Assembly (NCBI GenBank): GCA_963210315.1
Contig: OY723283.1
Location: forward strand, 1,054,001 to 1,118,000
Source of the DNA: Rhynchopus euleeides
Lineage: Eukaryota > Euglenozoa > Diplonemea > Diplonemida > Diplonemidae
DNA length: 64,000 nt
Direction of reading: 5' to 3'
Part shown: piece after piece, positions 42,003 through 52,704 of the stretch
How positions within the stretch are numbered: position 1 is the stretch's first letter
Layout of the letters: each line of letters starts with the position of its first letter
The notes under the pieces: model-generated
What the model saw: only the letters and a program-made list of their open reading frames with translations
The model's database searches: none
What the model was told of the DNA's origin: nothing
Translations under genes and position numbers: made by a program

Positions 42003-42580
42003 AACGGGCATGTACTAACCCCGTGCCTCCCGCAAACGGGCATGTACTGGACTTAGCAGAGGGACACTTCAGCTATTTTCAGCTGGAAAAAAATGAAGCT
42101 TTAATTACCCTGTGTGGCCTTGTCAGAAAACGAGGTGCCGACCCACACCCAGCCCAGCCCACGTCGAACCTCCAATCGCGCATGTACTAGCCTTCATTCT
42201 GAACCAAACGGGCAGCATCTCGAGTTCAAACGGGCATGTACTAGCCTTCATTCTGCTCCACAACTTCACAATCCCGAGCGCAAACCTGCATGTCCTCGCC
42301 CTTTGCCTCGAGCAAACGGGCAGCATTCAGAGTCCAAACGGGCATGTACTAACCCTGTGCCTTCCGCAAACGGGCATGTACTGGACTTCATTCTGCCGCA
42401 AACGGACAGCATTCAGAGTTCAAACGGGCATGTACTAGCCTTCATGATGCATCACAACAGCCGCGAACGGGCAGCATCTGGGCTTCAAACCGGCATGTAC
42501 TGGACTTCGTACTGCATCACGACTGCAAACGAACAGCATTCAGTGCCCAAACGGGCATGTACTAGACTTCATACTGCAAA
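42003..42580 (+). repeat. Irregular array of CGGGCATGTACT units
   Basis: About nine occurrences of CGGGCATGTACT(A/G)(G/A), separated by variable spacers that themselves repeat (CTTCATTCTG, GCAGCATTCAGAG). Not coding: the spacers break every frame. Confidence 0.75.
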
Positions 42581-43650
42581 TAACTGCGTCAAATTCGAAT
42601 CGAAACGGGGAACGGGCAGCACCTAACCGGGGTGGTCATGAAAAACTGCTGGAACCATCACAAATCACGCAACAAATCGGTCACACCTGGACAAAGGGCC
42701 AGAAATACCCTCCGGGAGCCACATTTTTTCGGTGTGACCGATTATAACAAGGCTCTGAAAATGTCAGACACATTTCCGGTCTGCTCCGCAACTCTGTGTA
42801 GAGGAGGCCTACCTCCAGCCATCCCTCACAAAAAAAGTGTGACGGAAATTATTTTGGTCAATTTGGCTCAAAAAAACACGCTCCTGGACCCCGCACACAC
42901 TCCGACAATGCCCAAAAACACATTTTTGGACATGTTCGGCTGCAGGCCACTTCACCTTGGGGCCAGACTGCCGCCAGAGAGTAATCCCAGGGCAGAACAA
43001 CACAGGAAGACACCCGCGAGCAGTGAGGTGTTGGTAGAGGAGGCATAGCAAACGGAAATCCCTAACAAACTTTTGTCTCCGAAATTATTTCGGTCAAAAT
43101 CCCACCAAAAAAAACGACAAACCAGACCCACCGCACATCGAGAATGTCACTTTTCGGTGATTTCCGGGGTCTGTGGGTCCAACTGGGCACTTGACAACCT
43201 CTCCCTCACCCCACATGGGGTCCCAAACAGGGCACAAAAGGGTAGAATGCCAAAATAGGAGGGTTCCCGACACACCATCACAAAAACGGGCAATCACAGG
43301 GTTGGAAAGTTGGTTGAAGAGAGGGCGCGAGTGACCTCATTGAAGCGAAGTGACACATACCTGCGAAATAGAAGAGGCGAAACGGTGCAGCGGTCCACAC
43401 TGTGTGGATCGCCCAGTCAAAGCAAGCAGAAAGAGACTTGTGTGGAGGGAAAAGGGTGTGCCACTGGGACACGGCGTCGCTTGCCCCACTCGGGCGTGGG
43501 GGAGGGACGTCTGTCGGGTGGGGTACAATGAAGCCACTCGACAACACCAGGTCGTGACGGGGGTCGTGGGGGGGGGACACGGCGTCGCTTGCCCCACTCG
43601 GGCGTGGGGGGCGCGGGGGGGGATTTGACGGGCGTGGGGGGCGCGGGGGG

Positions 43651-43721
43651 CAGTAATCTGAGTAGGTACCGTACCAGGTACTACCCCCCGGTACCTGGTA
43701 CGGTCCCTACTCAGATCACTG
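43651..43721. mobile_element. 71-bp hAT-like mini-element E
   Basis: An almost perfect fold-back: CAGTAATCTGAGTAGGTACC ... and its inverted partner ending CTCAGATCACTG, rich in GGTACC. The flanking 8-mers are GCGGGGGG and CCGGGGGG (7 of 8 identical), consistent with a target duplication. A lone related end with the CAGTGATCTGAGTAGGTACC start lies at 43892. Confidence 0.75.
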
Positions 43722-43742
43722 CCGGGGGGGGAGGGGGGCGCG

Positions 43743-43759
43743 GGGCGGCTTCGCCGCCC
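43743..43759. repeat. GC hairpin with TTC loop
   Basis: GGGCGGC / TTC / GCCGCCC is perfectly self-complementary. Confidence 0.8.
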
Positions 43760-44091
43760 GCGCCCGCCACTGCTACTCTCGATTGCAGGACCCGTCTCCG
43801 GCGAGTTACCGAACCTATTTCCTGGCGACCGGATTCCAATACAAGCTGTAGTAACATGCCAGTCACCACTTCGGACCAATTCGCGACCAATCAGTGATCT
43901 GAGTAGGTACCGTACCAGGTACCGGGGGGTAGTACCCCCTGGTACCCCCAAAATGGTCGTTTTCAGTTTCGCGAAATTTGCATTTCCGGCGTTTTTCAGA
44001 GCTGTGGTGGGGTCACTTTGCTCTGGGAGATGAGTTTTTGGCCAATCAATTTTTTTCGATTTTCCTAAGGAAATGTGGACCAGCCCAAAAT

Positions 44092-44313
44092 AGGGGAGGC
44101 AGACAAACAGAGAATCCCGTATAAAAGCGTGTCTCCGAAATAGGGTGGTCCCATTTGGTGCCAAAAAAGTGATTTTCCGCCACCCGCGGGCCGAATAGAA
44201 TACAAAAATCAGATTTTTGGGCGAAAAGTGGGTCAACTCCGGGGGACATGTCATCGGCCACACCTTGACACAATGCAAAAAACGGCAGACCTGACTCCAG
44301 TCATCTGTGGAAA
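44092..44313 (+). repeat. ~250-bp duplicated block, copy 2
   Basis: Second copy of 41606-41860, with a few substitutions (GGCAGACAAACA; CCACCCGCGGG). Confidence 0.85.
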
Positions 44314-44735
44314 CCTATTTCCTGGCCATCAGAACCTATTTCCTGGCCACCGGAACCTACTTCCTGGCTATCGGAACATATTTCCCGGATGTCGGAACCT
44401 ATTTCCTGGCGGATACAATCGGTTACATGCCGAGAACAATCGGTTACAATACAAGCACAAGCCACCTTAAAGCTGTGCACATGAGACATTGATCGGAGGA
44501 GTAGGGCAACCTCCGATTCCTGCTTAAAAGGACGGTGCCAGGATGAGTGAGAACAAGAATCCAAACACAATCACACTGCGCACGTGTTCCCGAGCTCAAA
44601 AAATGCGCCAAGCACAAAAAGCTAACTTCAAGCCCAGAGGACGCGTCACACCGAAGAAAGGGCATCTGGGCCGAGACGGGGGTGGGGAGGGCTCCGACGG
44701 ACAAAGCTTGCGCGAAACCAAATCGGACCAACTCG

Positions 44736-45010
44736 TTACCAATTCAGGCTGTAATGGCACGTCAGTTACCAATTCGGACCAATTCGTTACCAATTCAAGC
44801 TGTAATGGCATGTCAGTCACCAATTCGGACCAATTCGTGACCAATTCAAGCTGTAATTGCATGTCAATCACCAATTCGGACCAATTCGTGACCAATTCAA
44901 GCTGTAATTGCATGTCAGTCACCAATTCGGACCAATTCGCTACCAATTCAAGCTGTAATTGCATGTCAATCACCAATTCGGACCAATTCGCGACCAATTC
45001 AAGCTGTAAT
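44736..45010 (+). repeat. 51-bp tandem array (ACCAATTCGGACC type)
   Basis: About five copies of a 51-bp unit holding ACCAATTCGGACCAATTCG, then CAAGCTGTAATTGCATGTCA. Because 51 is divisible by three, one plus frame stays open as a 17-residue repeat. It shares its core with the array at 46084, which has the same period. Confidence 0.85.
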
Positions 45011-46083
45011 TGCATGATTAGCAGGTGCGTAGCTAACAGAGATCCCTAAGAAAATTGTGTCTCCGAAATTATTTGGTCCGATTTCGGCCGAAAAAACGGG
45101 GAATCGGACCCCACCACACATCGAGACTGCCATTTTTCGGTGTTTCTCGGGGTCTGGGGGTCCAGGGGGGCACTTCACCACCTCTCTATCACCCCACATG
45201 GGGTCCCAAACAGGGCACACAGGGGTTCACAAGGGCACAATGGCCATCACCCCGACCCGCAATCACGAGACTAGGCAGTGAATGGCTTGGTTGACGGGCA
45301 GGGGTGTGGCAAAATACATGTTGACAGAGACGGCAGAGACGTGGTGTGTGGTCACTAGCAAAAACAATCGGGATCAGAGACAACTTTGGGTAGAGGAGGG
45401 ACCGTTCAGCAAAATTGGTAGGGATCAAAAAGCAACAAAAAATACTTGGAGACAATGCGATTTTCGAAGAAAAAGTGGTAGTCACTTCTCAGCAGGGAAC
45501 CTAACCGAGACACAACGCTCCCAGCCCAGAATCCTCAAGGCTAGCCTGCCGGCGAGGGGCAAAACGGGGACCAGCTGGCGTCACCACGTCGTAGTGCAGC
45601 AGCTGTTGCTGCGAACAGACACGTGCAGCAAACCAAGTCCACCTCGAGACACGTGATCATGTACCATATGCTGACATACAGAAGCTGGAAACGAAACAGG
45701 CATGTCCGACGGCCCGGCAGGAAGGTATGCTACTGGGCGAGGGCGGCGGATGCAGGGGGTCGTACACGGCCAGGGGGGCGCGGGGGCGCGGGGGGGCGCG
45801 GGCGGCGAAGCCGCCCGCGCCCCGACGTTGTCGTCCCAAAACACGAAAAAACGTGTTTAAACGCATTTGGCAAGGGTACGACAGGGTGCGACAGGGTCTC
45901 AGACCCCCCCAGGACCCATATGGGACCGATTTTGGGGTCTAGTGGCCCTTCTGAGGACAATAAAATTTTTGTTGCATCGACCCCAGCCTGACGGTCCGCC
46001 CTCTAACTTTGGGCTTTGCATGTAACCGATTGTAACCCGATCAGCCTTGGCATGTAACCGATCGTCACCGATCAGCCTATTCT
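45011..46083. other. Non-coding mosaic
   Basis: Contains a GTCTCCGAAATTATTT block copy (45059-45240), a GC-rich inverted repeat (45793-45823) and unassigned sequence. No gene seen. Confidence 0.45.
45793..45823. repeat. Perfect GC hairpin with GAA loop
   Basis: GGGGCGCGGGCGGC pairs with GCCGCCCGCGCCCC around GAA. Confidence 0.85.
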
Positions 46084-46300
46084 ACAGACCTATTCGGACC
46101 TATTCACCACCAATTCGGACCAATTCGGCCTGTTACAGACCTATTCGGACCTATTCGCAACCAATTCGGACCAATTCGGCCTGTTGCAGACCTATTCGGA
46201 CCTATTCGCTACCAATTCGAACCAATTCGGCATGTCACAGACCTATTCAGACCTATTCACTACCAATTCGGACCAATTCGGCATGTCCCAGACCTATTGG
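46084..46300 (+). repeat. 51-bp tandem array (ACCTATTCGGACC type)
   Basis: About four copies of a unit alternating ACCTATTCGGACCTATTCG and ACCAATTCGGACCAATTCG, then GCATGTC. It has the same 51-bp period and half-motif as the array at 44736. Confidence 0.85.
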
Positions 46301-47331
46301 GGGTATGGAAAAGTCGGTGAAAAAAATGAGAAAAAATGAGAAAAAATCGGCCGAAATTTGCTGTTTTTCGCTTAAAAAAGAGTGTGGGGAGTTGGGTCCA
46401 GTTTAGCAAAGTGAGCTTATTTTTCGAAAATTGAAAAATTGGGGACACCAAAAGTCCCCAAACAAGTCTTCGACTTGGCGCGCATAGTGATTTTTTTTTT
46501 GGTGAAAAAATGCCCCAAAAATTGTCGGGTCAAAAGTTGCTGTTGAAGACGGTGCAAGATCTCTGCAGGCTGGGTGGGCGCTACGCTGACGGACAACGAC
46601 AAGCCGGAGGCTGCGACTGTGAAGAATCCAAAGAACGGCCCGGGTCCTCCTCGAGATGGCGGTGCTGGCCCCTGTTCCCACCGGTGTGACACGGGGCATT
46701 CCGGGACGCGATAGCGCTGCTGCACGGATGCCAACGAGGAGGGCCACTCCGAACCCTGAACACCCCGCCAGACCTGCTTGTTACATCACAAACAGCAGAC
46801 CCAGAGTGGAGTGCCTCGCCCCGGTAAACTCAAACCCTGCCAGATTGACGAGGCCACCACCTCCTGGCACTGCCTGCCCGTGCACGACAGGAACGGGTGA
46901 CCTGCAGGTCGTCGTGAGCAGGACCATGGCAAACCACTCGAACCTGTGTGGGGTACGGCTGCTACCGCAACTCGTCATGTGCGGTGTGCAGCGGGTGCGG
47001 GTGCGCCACGATCACAGTTTACTGAGGGAATATGACCCAAGGCCATTGGCAGCAGACACCCCCATCCCCCTCATCACCCCTGACACCCCACAACCCCAAT
47101 CCTGTTGCCTTTCCCCTCTCTCTCTCCCCCCATGTTGTGCCCATGCACCTTCCCGGGACACTTTGTACATATATTTAACACCACACCACACAACACCCCC
47201 TTCATCAGGGTAATCTCCCCGCGGCCAACACTCTTCGTCTTGTCCGCTTTCTTTTATTGTTACACTTTCACCTTCTGTTCCCACGCCTTCTTCCCCACTG
47301 CCCTTTCCAACCGCCCGTCGCCCGCTACACA
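46301..47331. other. Region upstream of the truncated plus-strand ORF
   Basis: Contains A/T-rich DNA to ~46550, then GC-normal DNA with a long pyrimidine-rich stretch (47230-47330) directly before the ATG at 47332, which could serve as an acceptor region. No other feature seen. Confidence 0.4.
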
Positions 47332-47942
47332 ATGACAACCTCCCCTGACGTCGTCCCCCTGCAGCCCTTCACCATGTCGTGGGTGGGGACTCAGCGGGCG
47401 CGGGCGGTCTCCCCCAGAGCCACCGCTGGGCAGGGGTTTGTGGCCCCTGTGGAGATGTCGGTGCGGATGCTGGGGGACCAGGCCGCTGCCCTGGTGAATG
47501 CGTGTGTTGTATACACGTGCAGACCGTCTGACGGATCGACGGATTTCGCGCGTTACGCAGCGCGTCTCTCTGCGGGTGCACCTGACCAGGACGGTTCTCC
47601 GACATATGAAGTGACATTGTCGGAGGCCTACAACTATGTGGCCGGAGTCGAAGTGCACGACGGTCCGGATGTGACCTACCCCTTCCCCGCTCCGGATTGG
47701 GTCTACATCCGACTCGTCGAGACCTCGGTGCACCAGACCGAGATGGCGGCGACGACCATCGAGGACATGCGGGTGCAGTCAGAACGGGAGGTGGCAGCGG
47801 TGCGCGAGGCTTTGAACGAAGTGCAGGCACAGGCAGCAGCGCAGCAGCGGCGCTTCGACGAGGCTTCGGCAGAACAAACACGTCAGTTCCAGGAGGAATT
47901 CGACCGGCGTGTCGCGACCATGCAGCAGCAGGCTGCATCGAT
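47332..47942 (+). pseudogene. Truncated unrecognised ORF with coiled-coil C-terminus
   Basis: The only convincing plus-strand frame: ~203 residues from the ATG at 47332 (MTTSPDVVPLQPF). The first ~140 residues are mixed, with normal composition (GDQAAALVNACVVYTCRPSDG, YEVTLSEAYNYVAGVEVHDG). Residues 145-203 are a strongly heptad-like Glu/Gln/Ala helix (VQSEREVAAVREALNEVQAQ...). The frame runs into the TAGAGGAGGCATAGC repeat at 47943 and stops within it, so the true 3' end is lost. Family unknown; I cannot tell a host gene from an element gene. Confidence 0.5.
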
Positions 47943-48095
47943 TAGAGGAGGCATAGCAAACGGAAATCCCTAACAAAATTTTGTCTCCGAAATTATTTTG
48001 GCCAATTTTCTCCCGAAAAACCTAGAAACCAGACCCACCGCACATCGAGAATGTCATTTTTCGGTGATTTCTGGGGTCTGGGGGCCTTTTGCCAC
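47943..48095 (+). repeat. Dispersed repeat starting TAGAGGAGGCATAGC
   Basis: TAGAGGAGGCATAGC followed by AAACGGAAATCCCTAAC and the GTCTCCGAAATTATTT block. Related copies are at 41571, 43035 and (block only) 45059; inverted copies of the 15-mer occur at 58071-58085 and 60241-60255. Confidence 0.8.
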
Positions 48096-48114
48096 CCTCC
48101 CGTGCCTCATCATG

Positions 48115-48385
48115 TGTTGATCCCTCCTTTATTAATTGTCAGGTAGGTAACCCTGCACGGGTGTTGTCACCGTTGATCACTCTTTATTAACTGTTAGGCG
48201 GGTAAACCCTGCACGGGTGTTGTCACTGTTGATCGCTCTTTACTAATTGTTAGGCGGGTTAACCCTGCACGGGTGTTGAGCCCTCTTTGTTAATTGTCAA
48301 GTGGGTAACCCTGCACGGGTGTTGTCACTGGTGATCACTCTTTACTAATTGTTAGGCGGGTTAACCCTGCACGGGTCCTGGCCCG
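48115..48385 (+). repeat. ~56-bp tandem array
   Basis: Five units of TTGATCRCTCTTTAYTAATT then GTTAGGCGGGTTAACCCTGC and ACGGGTGTTGTCACTG; one unit is shortened. Confidence 0.85.
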
Positions 48386-49073
48386 TGCCTGTGTGTGTTG
48401 GGGGGGGGGGGGTAGTGAAATAGAAGTAGAAGGGAGCGGAGCACAAGAATGGTGTGTTGGGGGGTGGGGGAGCTCTTTCCAACATGTCCGCATCTGCATT
48501 AAAACCTATTGTCTCTTTGTGCCCCTCACCACTCAACCATAAAGGTTGCCCTGCCTTGGGAACAGGGAATGGGGTTTAACACGTGTGGCGGTCCTGTTGG
48601 ATGGAGTGCACATGGAACAGTATGGTGTGGGAATGTATCGTGACTTGTGAAAGGGAGAGTGGGTGGGGGTGGGGGCGGGGGGGGGGGGGGGGCGGGGGGC
48701 TTCCTTCAGCGATTCCAGTGAGCTGCAATCCCAAGGCTGTCCTTTCAAACGCTTGCCAAGGCGTACGCCGTTTAGGTGTGGACTATTGAAATAAAAGGAA
48801 AACGAGGCTTTGGAAAAAGCCAAACTGATCGAATGGAAGATTGAAGGATGGGCAAAGTTTGTTGAAAGTAACATGGGGGGGGGGGCAGTCAAGAAGTGGG
48901 GGCTTGATTGTCGAGAGTGAATGGAAAAGTGAAGTGGGGGGGGGGGTTTGATCGTCGAGAGTGAATGGAAAAGCAAGCCTCCCAGCACCTTCTTGCAATG
49001 TTAGTCCTTTTTGTAGTCACTACCACTACACCAGGAGTGGGGGGGGGGGGGGCAACCCCTTGATTGGCCTGTG
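48386..49073. other. Spacer with G runs and 70-bp repeat copies
   Basis: Contains G runs (48399-48411, 48666-48700, 48877-48887, 49029-49042) and two copies of the 70-bp repeat (partial at 48903-48930, full at 48947-49016). Confidence 0.5.
48947..49016 (+). repeat. Poly-G-associated 70-bp repeat, copy 5
   Basis: Preceded by G(11); a partial copy lies just upstream (48903-48930). It ends TCCTTTTTGTAG and continues TCACTACCACTACACCAGG like copy 2. Confidence 0.88.
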
Positions 49074-51328
49074 TCAGGTCCCAGCTCTTGTTGAAACAGA
49101 ACGCAAACCCTTGCGATGTGTGGCTTCCAAGTTGGCCTGTGTCCCTTTGATCCACATGAAATGATCCCCAACCCCAGCCTGACCCAGGTTAGCCAGGGTC
49201 ACACGTCTGTCTGGAGGAAAATCCTGGAGGGTGGTGTCAATGGAGGTGAAGTTGTAAGAAAGGGGGACATAACTGTTAAATCCTGAAGCAAAGTCATCAT
49301 GATTACCAGGATAAATCATGTTCGTGACGACTGTGATCAAGACATTCTTCATTGTGGAAAGAACAGAAATTTCGTCATCCTCTGCATACCTTCTCGTTCT
49401 TAAACGGGTAAGCACGTATGGCTCACTACCGTCGTCAAGGGGTTGGCAGGGATGGTACGGGAGATTTCCCCACATTCTCACCGCCTCCACTTCCGGTTGC
49501 ACCTCTCTGCATGAAAGAGAAGCCGCCATTGCAGTCACAAAATTGACGGCTTCTTCGCGAAGGGAAGCGCCCCCACGTGGGTTGCCTGTGAGACATTCAT
49601 GAAAAGCATGAAACAGGCAATTCCCATCACCAGGCACATTGACTGTGCTCAGGGAAAACAAGAGAAGACGTTGCGTGAGGGTATCATGACGAGACGCGGG
49701 ATTGTCGATGCCCTTGTCAGGTACGTGGGGCCTCCGTGGACCGGGACAGGGGAGTGCCATGGGGACCGCCTTCCTCCGCATATCCTCTTGCTCCATTTGT
49801 TCTTGTGCGTTTTCCACGTTTGGACCCATGTTCTGAATTCTATAAAAAACACTTGAAGCACGGGAAAAGTCACGCTCAGTGGGGAGGTGGAGGGAGTAAA
49901 AATTCGTTTGGGTATCCTGCCGGTACTGGTAAAGGAAGATAGTAGGGAGAGAAGCCGTACTTCCTGCTTCCCAGTTCTTTGCCTTCTCACACCATGTGCG
50001 AGGCCGTAACTCCCTGACCCTGGGAACCTTCCTTGTTCTGAGTAATAATTCTCAAGCGAATCTGGTGCACATTCACAAAAAAATGCAGGGCAAAAGAACC
50101 ACCACGTTGGGTCACCTTTTCATCTTCCGCCGCTTTGCACATACTCTTGCGCCAGTGAACGAGAGACTGGTGCCTTTCATGTACGGGCAGGTTCTTCTCC
50201 CCCTTCTCTTCAAAAACAGAAGCAAGGGTATCCTTGTGTATTTTCATGAGGTACACCTCCAGGTCGTGTTTCATGTTTGTTGCGTCACCAAAGGCACTCT
50301 CACGCAGAGCGCGGACTGACTGGTACGCAGAAAAACGGTTGAAACGGAGGAGGGAAAGAAAAAAGCCGTCACCTTCCTGCACAGTATCTGTGACGGGGAG
50401 ATGGTGGTATTTCGAAAAATACAGCAGGGTCTCTGGGATGAGGTGGCGTTGGGAAGTTGCTGGAATGTATGACTCGTCACTCAGTTGAGCCGTATCATAC
50501 CTCCCATGTCCAAGGCGCCCCTTCTTGTCTCTTGGGGTCTCTGGCACCTGGGAGAGGTCAATGACTTCAGTCCCCCCAAACCGTTTTCTCTTCCGGACTG
50601 TGGGCCCGCTCCGAACAACAGAACGCGACTTCACTGCCACAGGGAATGTGCGCCTGGGTCGGGTGCCAAAAAATTGTGCCTTGGTGGTGGGGAGGACACC
50701 TTTCGGCACAAGTTTAAAAACTTCATATGCATGGCTTTCCCGATCCAGATCCCCTGCGGCAATGGCGCGCTTGGCAGTGTCCGTGTCGTGAACCACCCAA
50801 TAAAGCGTTTCGCGCGGATAGGCGTGCAGTTGGGCTGGAGTCAACTTCTGCAATGTGGCAACGGTGTCTTTGAGGGGGAAGGCAACCATCCAATGCAGAG
50901 TTTGACGGTTAAAAAAAAGAGGGCTGGGGAAGAAATAGACTGAGGATCATCAACAAAGGTATTTTTTTTACTTACCGGCAGAAGCCGATAGCCATTGTTC
51001 CGGAGTCCACTTGTGTGCTGTTCGATGGCCCGTTGCATCGTTGCCAGCGTGAACTTACCGGTCCAGTGAAAGCTCTCTGGATTGACCTCGTGTTGCAAAA
51101 CCTGCATCTCCCGGAAGGTGAGAAACTGGATGCCACACTCACCCAAAAACCAGTTGAGGGAAGCCCAACCCCCCTCGTGCGTGGACTCCGACGCATGCAA
51201 CACACCATCCTTCTGCCGCCCACAACCTGGAGAGGCGTGGAGGCCGAGAGGAAAACAATGCTCATTCAGGAGAGCGATCCTAGCCGCCCCAACATCATTT
51301 GCCTCAGGATCAGCCTCATCACCCACCT
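49074..51328 (-). CDS. Josephin-like plus OTU-like cysteine-protease region of a transposase fusion gene
   Basis: 3' half of the large minus-strand gene. Segment 51328-50976 encodes a Josephin-like start (GGWASLNWFLGECGIQFLTF; the catalytic Cys position reads Trp/Gly), ending at donor CCG/GTAAGT (50976/50975). Segment 50923-49993 continues with TLHWMVAFPL, the HW motif expected for such a fold, then a basic linker, then an OTU-like region with a degenerate active site (QEGDGFFLSLLRFNRF). After an intron (49992-49833; donor GTGTGAG, acceptor ATTCAG) segment 49832-49074 encodes an OTU domain with an intact motif VPGDGNCLFHAF and a terminal His (GVGDHFMWI). OTU and Josephin enzymes cleave ubiquitin chains. 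The acceptor at 50924 leaves the frame one base out, in a run of eight T; this may be decay or a homopolymer error. No own start is obvious. Confidence 0.65.
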
Positions 51329-52704
51329 CATGGGCTGCAGGGAATCGGATTCCTGGAATCGAGAATCCGATTCCGGAATCGAAAAACCGAGTGGAATCCG
51401 ATTCCACAAAAAAAGTCAAAAAATAGATTTCCCATTGGGTGACACTTGGTTTTTCATGGTTTTGTACGGGAAAAAGACAATGCGATTTTTCGTGATTTTT
51501 CACCTCGGATGAGCCTCGATTTCGCAAAGTCGTCGGATTACCGAGACTTCTTGCTGAGCAGTGAATGGGGTCTGGCGAAATGAGGGCAGGAACATGCTTA
51601 GATTGACGATTCAGTGCGAAATAATGGTCATCGTGGATTCCGCGAGCCAAATTAGGTAGTCATTTTTCTGCTTGCGTTTTTTTAGTTGTATCTGGAAATT
51701 TTTGGGTCGACAAAAGAAGGTGTACCGAAAATCAACTTTTTCGACCAAGTCTTGCCAATTTTCGGCACTTTTGGAGCGCCATTCTCAGAAGAAATCCTCG
51801 GCAGGGGTGGGGGGGTGGGGGTCAACAGCCTGCCGCAGGCGCCGGAAATTTTCAGGCGTGGTTTCGTATGTTGTGTTGCCGTTGTGTTGGCCGGAAGTAT
51901 TCAGGGACACTTCAGGGACGGAGAGCCAGCCCCCTGGCCCAACCAAAAACCGGATTTTTCGGCCAAAAATTCGAAATTTTCGCATGGTGTGCGAATGTGT
52001 TGAGAGTAACGGAAAATGCCCAAATTTTCATGTATCGAAAGAGTTGGTGAGCAATTCGTCCTTCTGTTCAATTCGACCCAAAACTGCCACCAGCCATTTT
52101 CTAAGGGCTTCTGGGTGGGTTCTGACCAGAAAAATGGCTGAAAAATGGACGGAAACCCCCAAAAACCACCCAGAAATGGCCAGAAATCGGTTTTTGGGCC
52201 CATTTTTCACCCAGAAACACGTTTTTGGGCCTCTGTGAAAATTTCGATTTTTTGACATTTTTCGCGATTTTCTACAACTACTCGCCCACACAAAAACCGT
52301 TTTTTAGCAGGGAAATGCAACAAATCAACGAATTAAGCCGTTTTAACCCCTTTCGTGCACTTTTTGGTCCCAGAAGGGGGTATATGGGGTGTTGGGGTCC
52401 CCCTACGACTTGTCCATTTTTCGACATTTTTGGGTCAGATTCCGGAATCCGATTCTCGATTCCGGAATCGGTGGAATCCAATTCTGGATTCTGGAATCGG
52501 ATTCCACCGATTCCACGATTCCGGAATCGGTGATTTCGATTCCGGAATCGGATTCCACAATTTTGGAATCGGCGTTTTCGATTCCGGAATCCGATTCCAC
52601 TCTTTTTCTGGAATCGTGGAATCCGGATTCTGATTCGGAATCCGGATTCCACGATTCCCGGAATCGAAGATTTTTATTTGGAATCCGATTCAATGCAGCC
52701 CATG
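51329..52704. mobile_element. Non-autonomous element D (GGAATCCGATTCC-rich), inserted in the transposase-protease gene
   Basis: 1376 bp. Inverted ends are CATGGGCTGCA-NN-GAATCGGATTCC. The flanking 7-bp direct repeat is CCCACCT (51322-51328; 52705-52711). Both subterminal regions repeat GGAATC/GATTCC words, most densely at 52437-52690. The core is A/T-rich and non-coding. With one CCCACCT copy removed together with the element, the minus-strand frame on the right (...EEVEVG) runs straight into the frame on the left (DEADPEANDVG...). Confidence 0.88.

Larger units (their letters stand above)
42581..44735. other. Mosaic of non-coding repeats
   Basis: Holds the junction word at 43035, a repeat block starting GTCTCCGAAATTATTT (43077-43260; other copies 45059 and 47984), a 36-bp direct repeat (43468 and 43574), miniature element E, a GC hairpin at 43743-43759, a second E-like end at 43892-43950, the second copy of the 250-bp block and a CCTATTTCCTGG array (44310-44412). 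No gene seen. Confidence 0.5.

Noticed and set aside
44736-45010. CRISPR-like array
   Set aside because: Units are contiguous tandem copies with no unique spacers, and the setting is eukaryotic.
51329-52704. Element D inserted in the palindrome CATGGGCTGCAGCCCATG with a TGCA duplication
   Set aside because: The 7-bp CCCACCT duplication outside CATGGGCTGCA explains the flanks better and restores a continuous reading frame, so the palindrome halves are the element's own ends.
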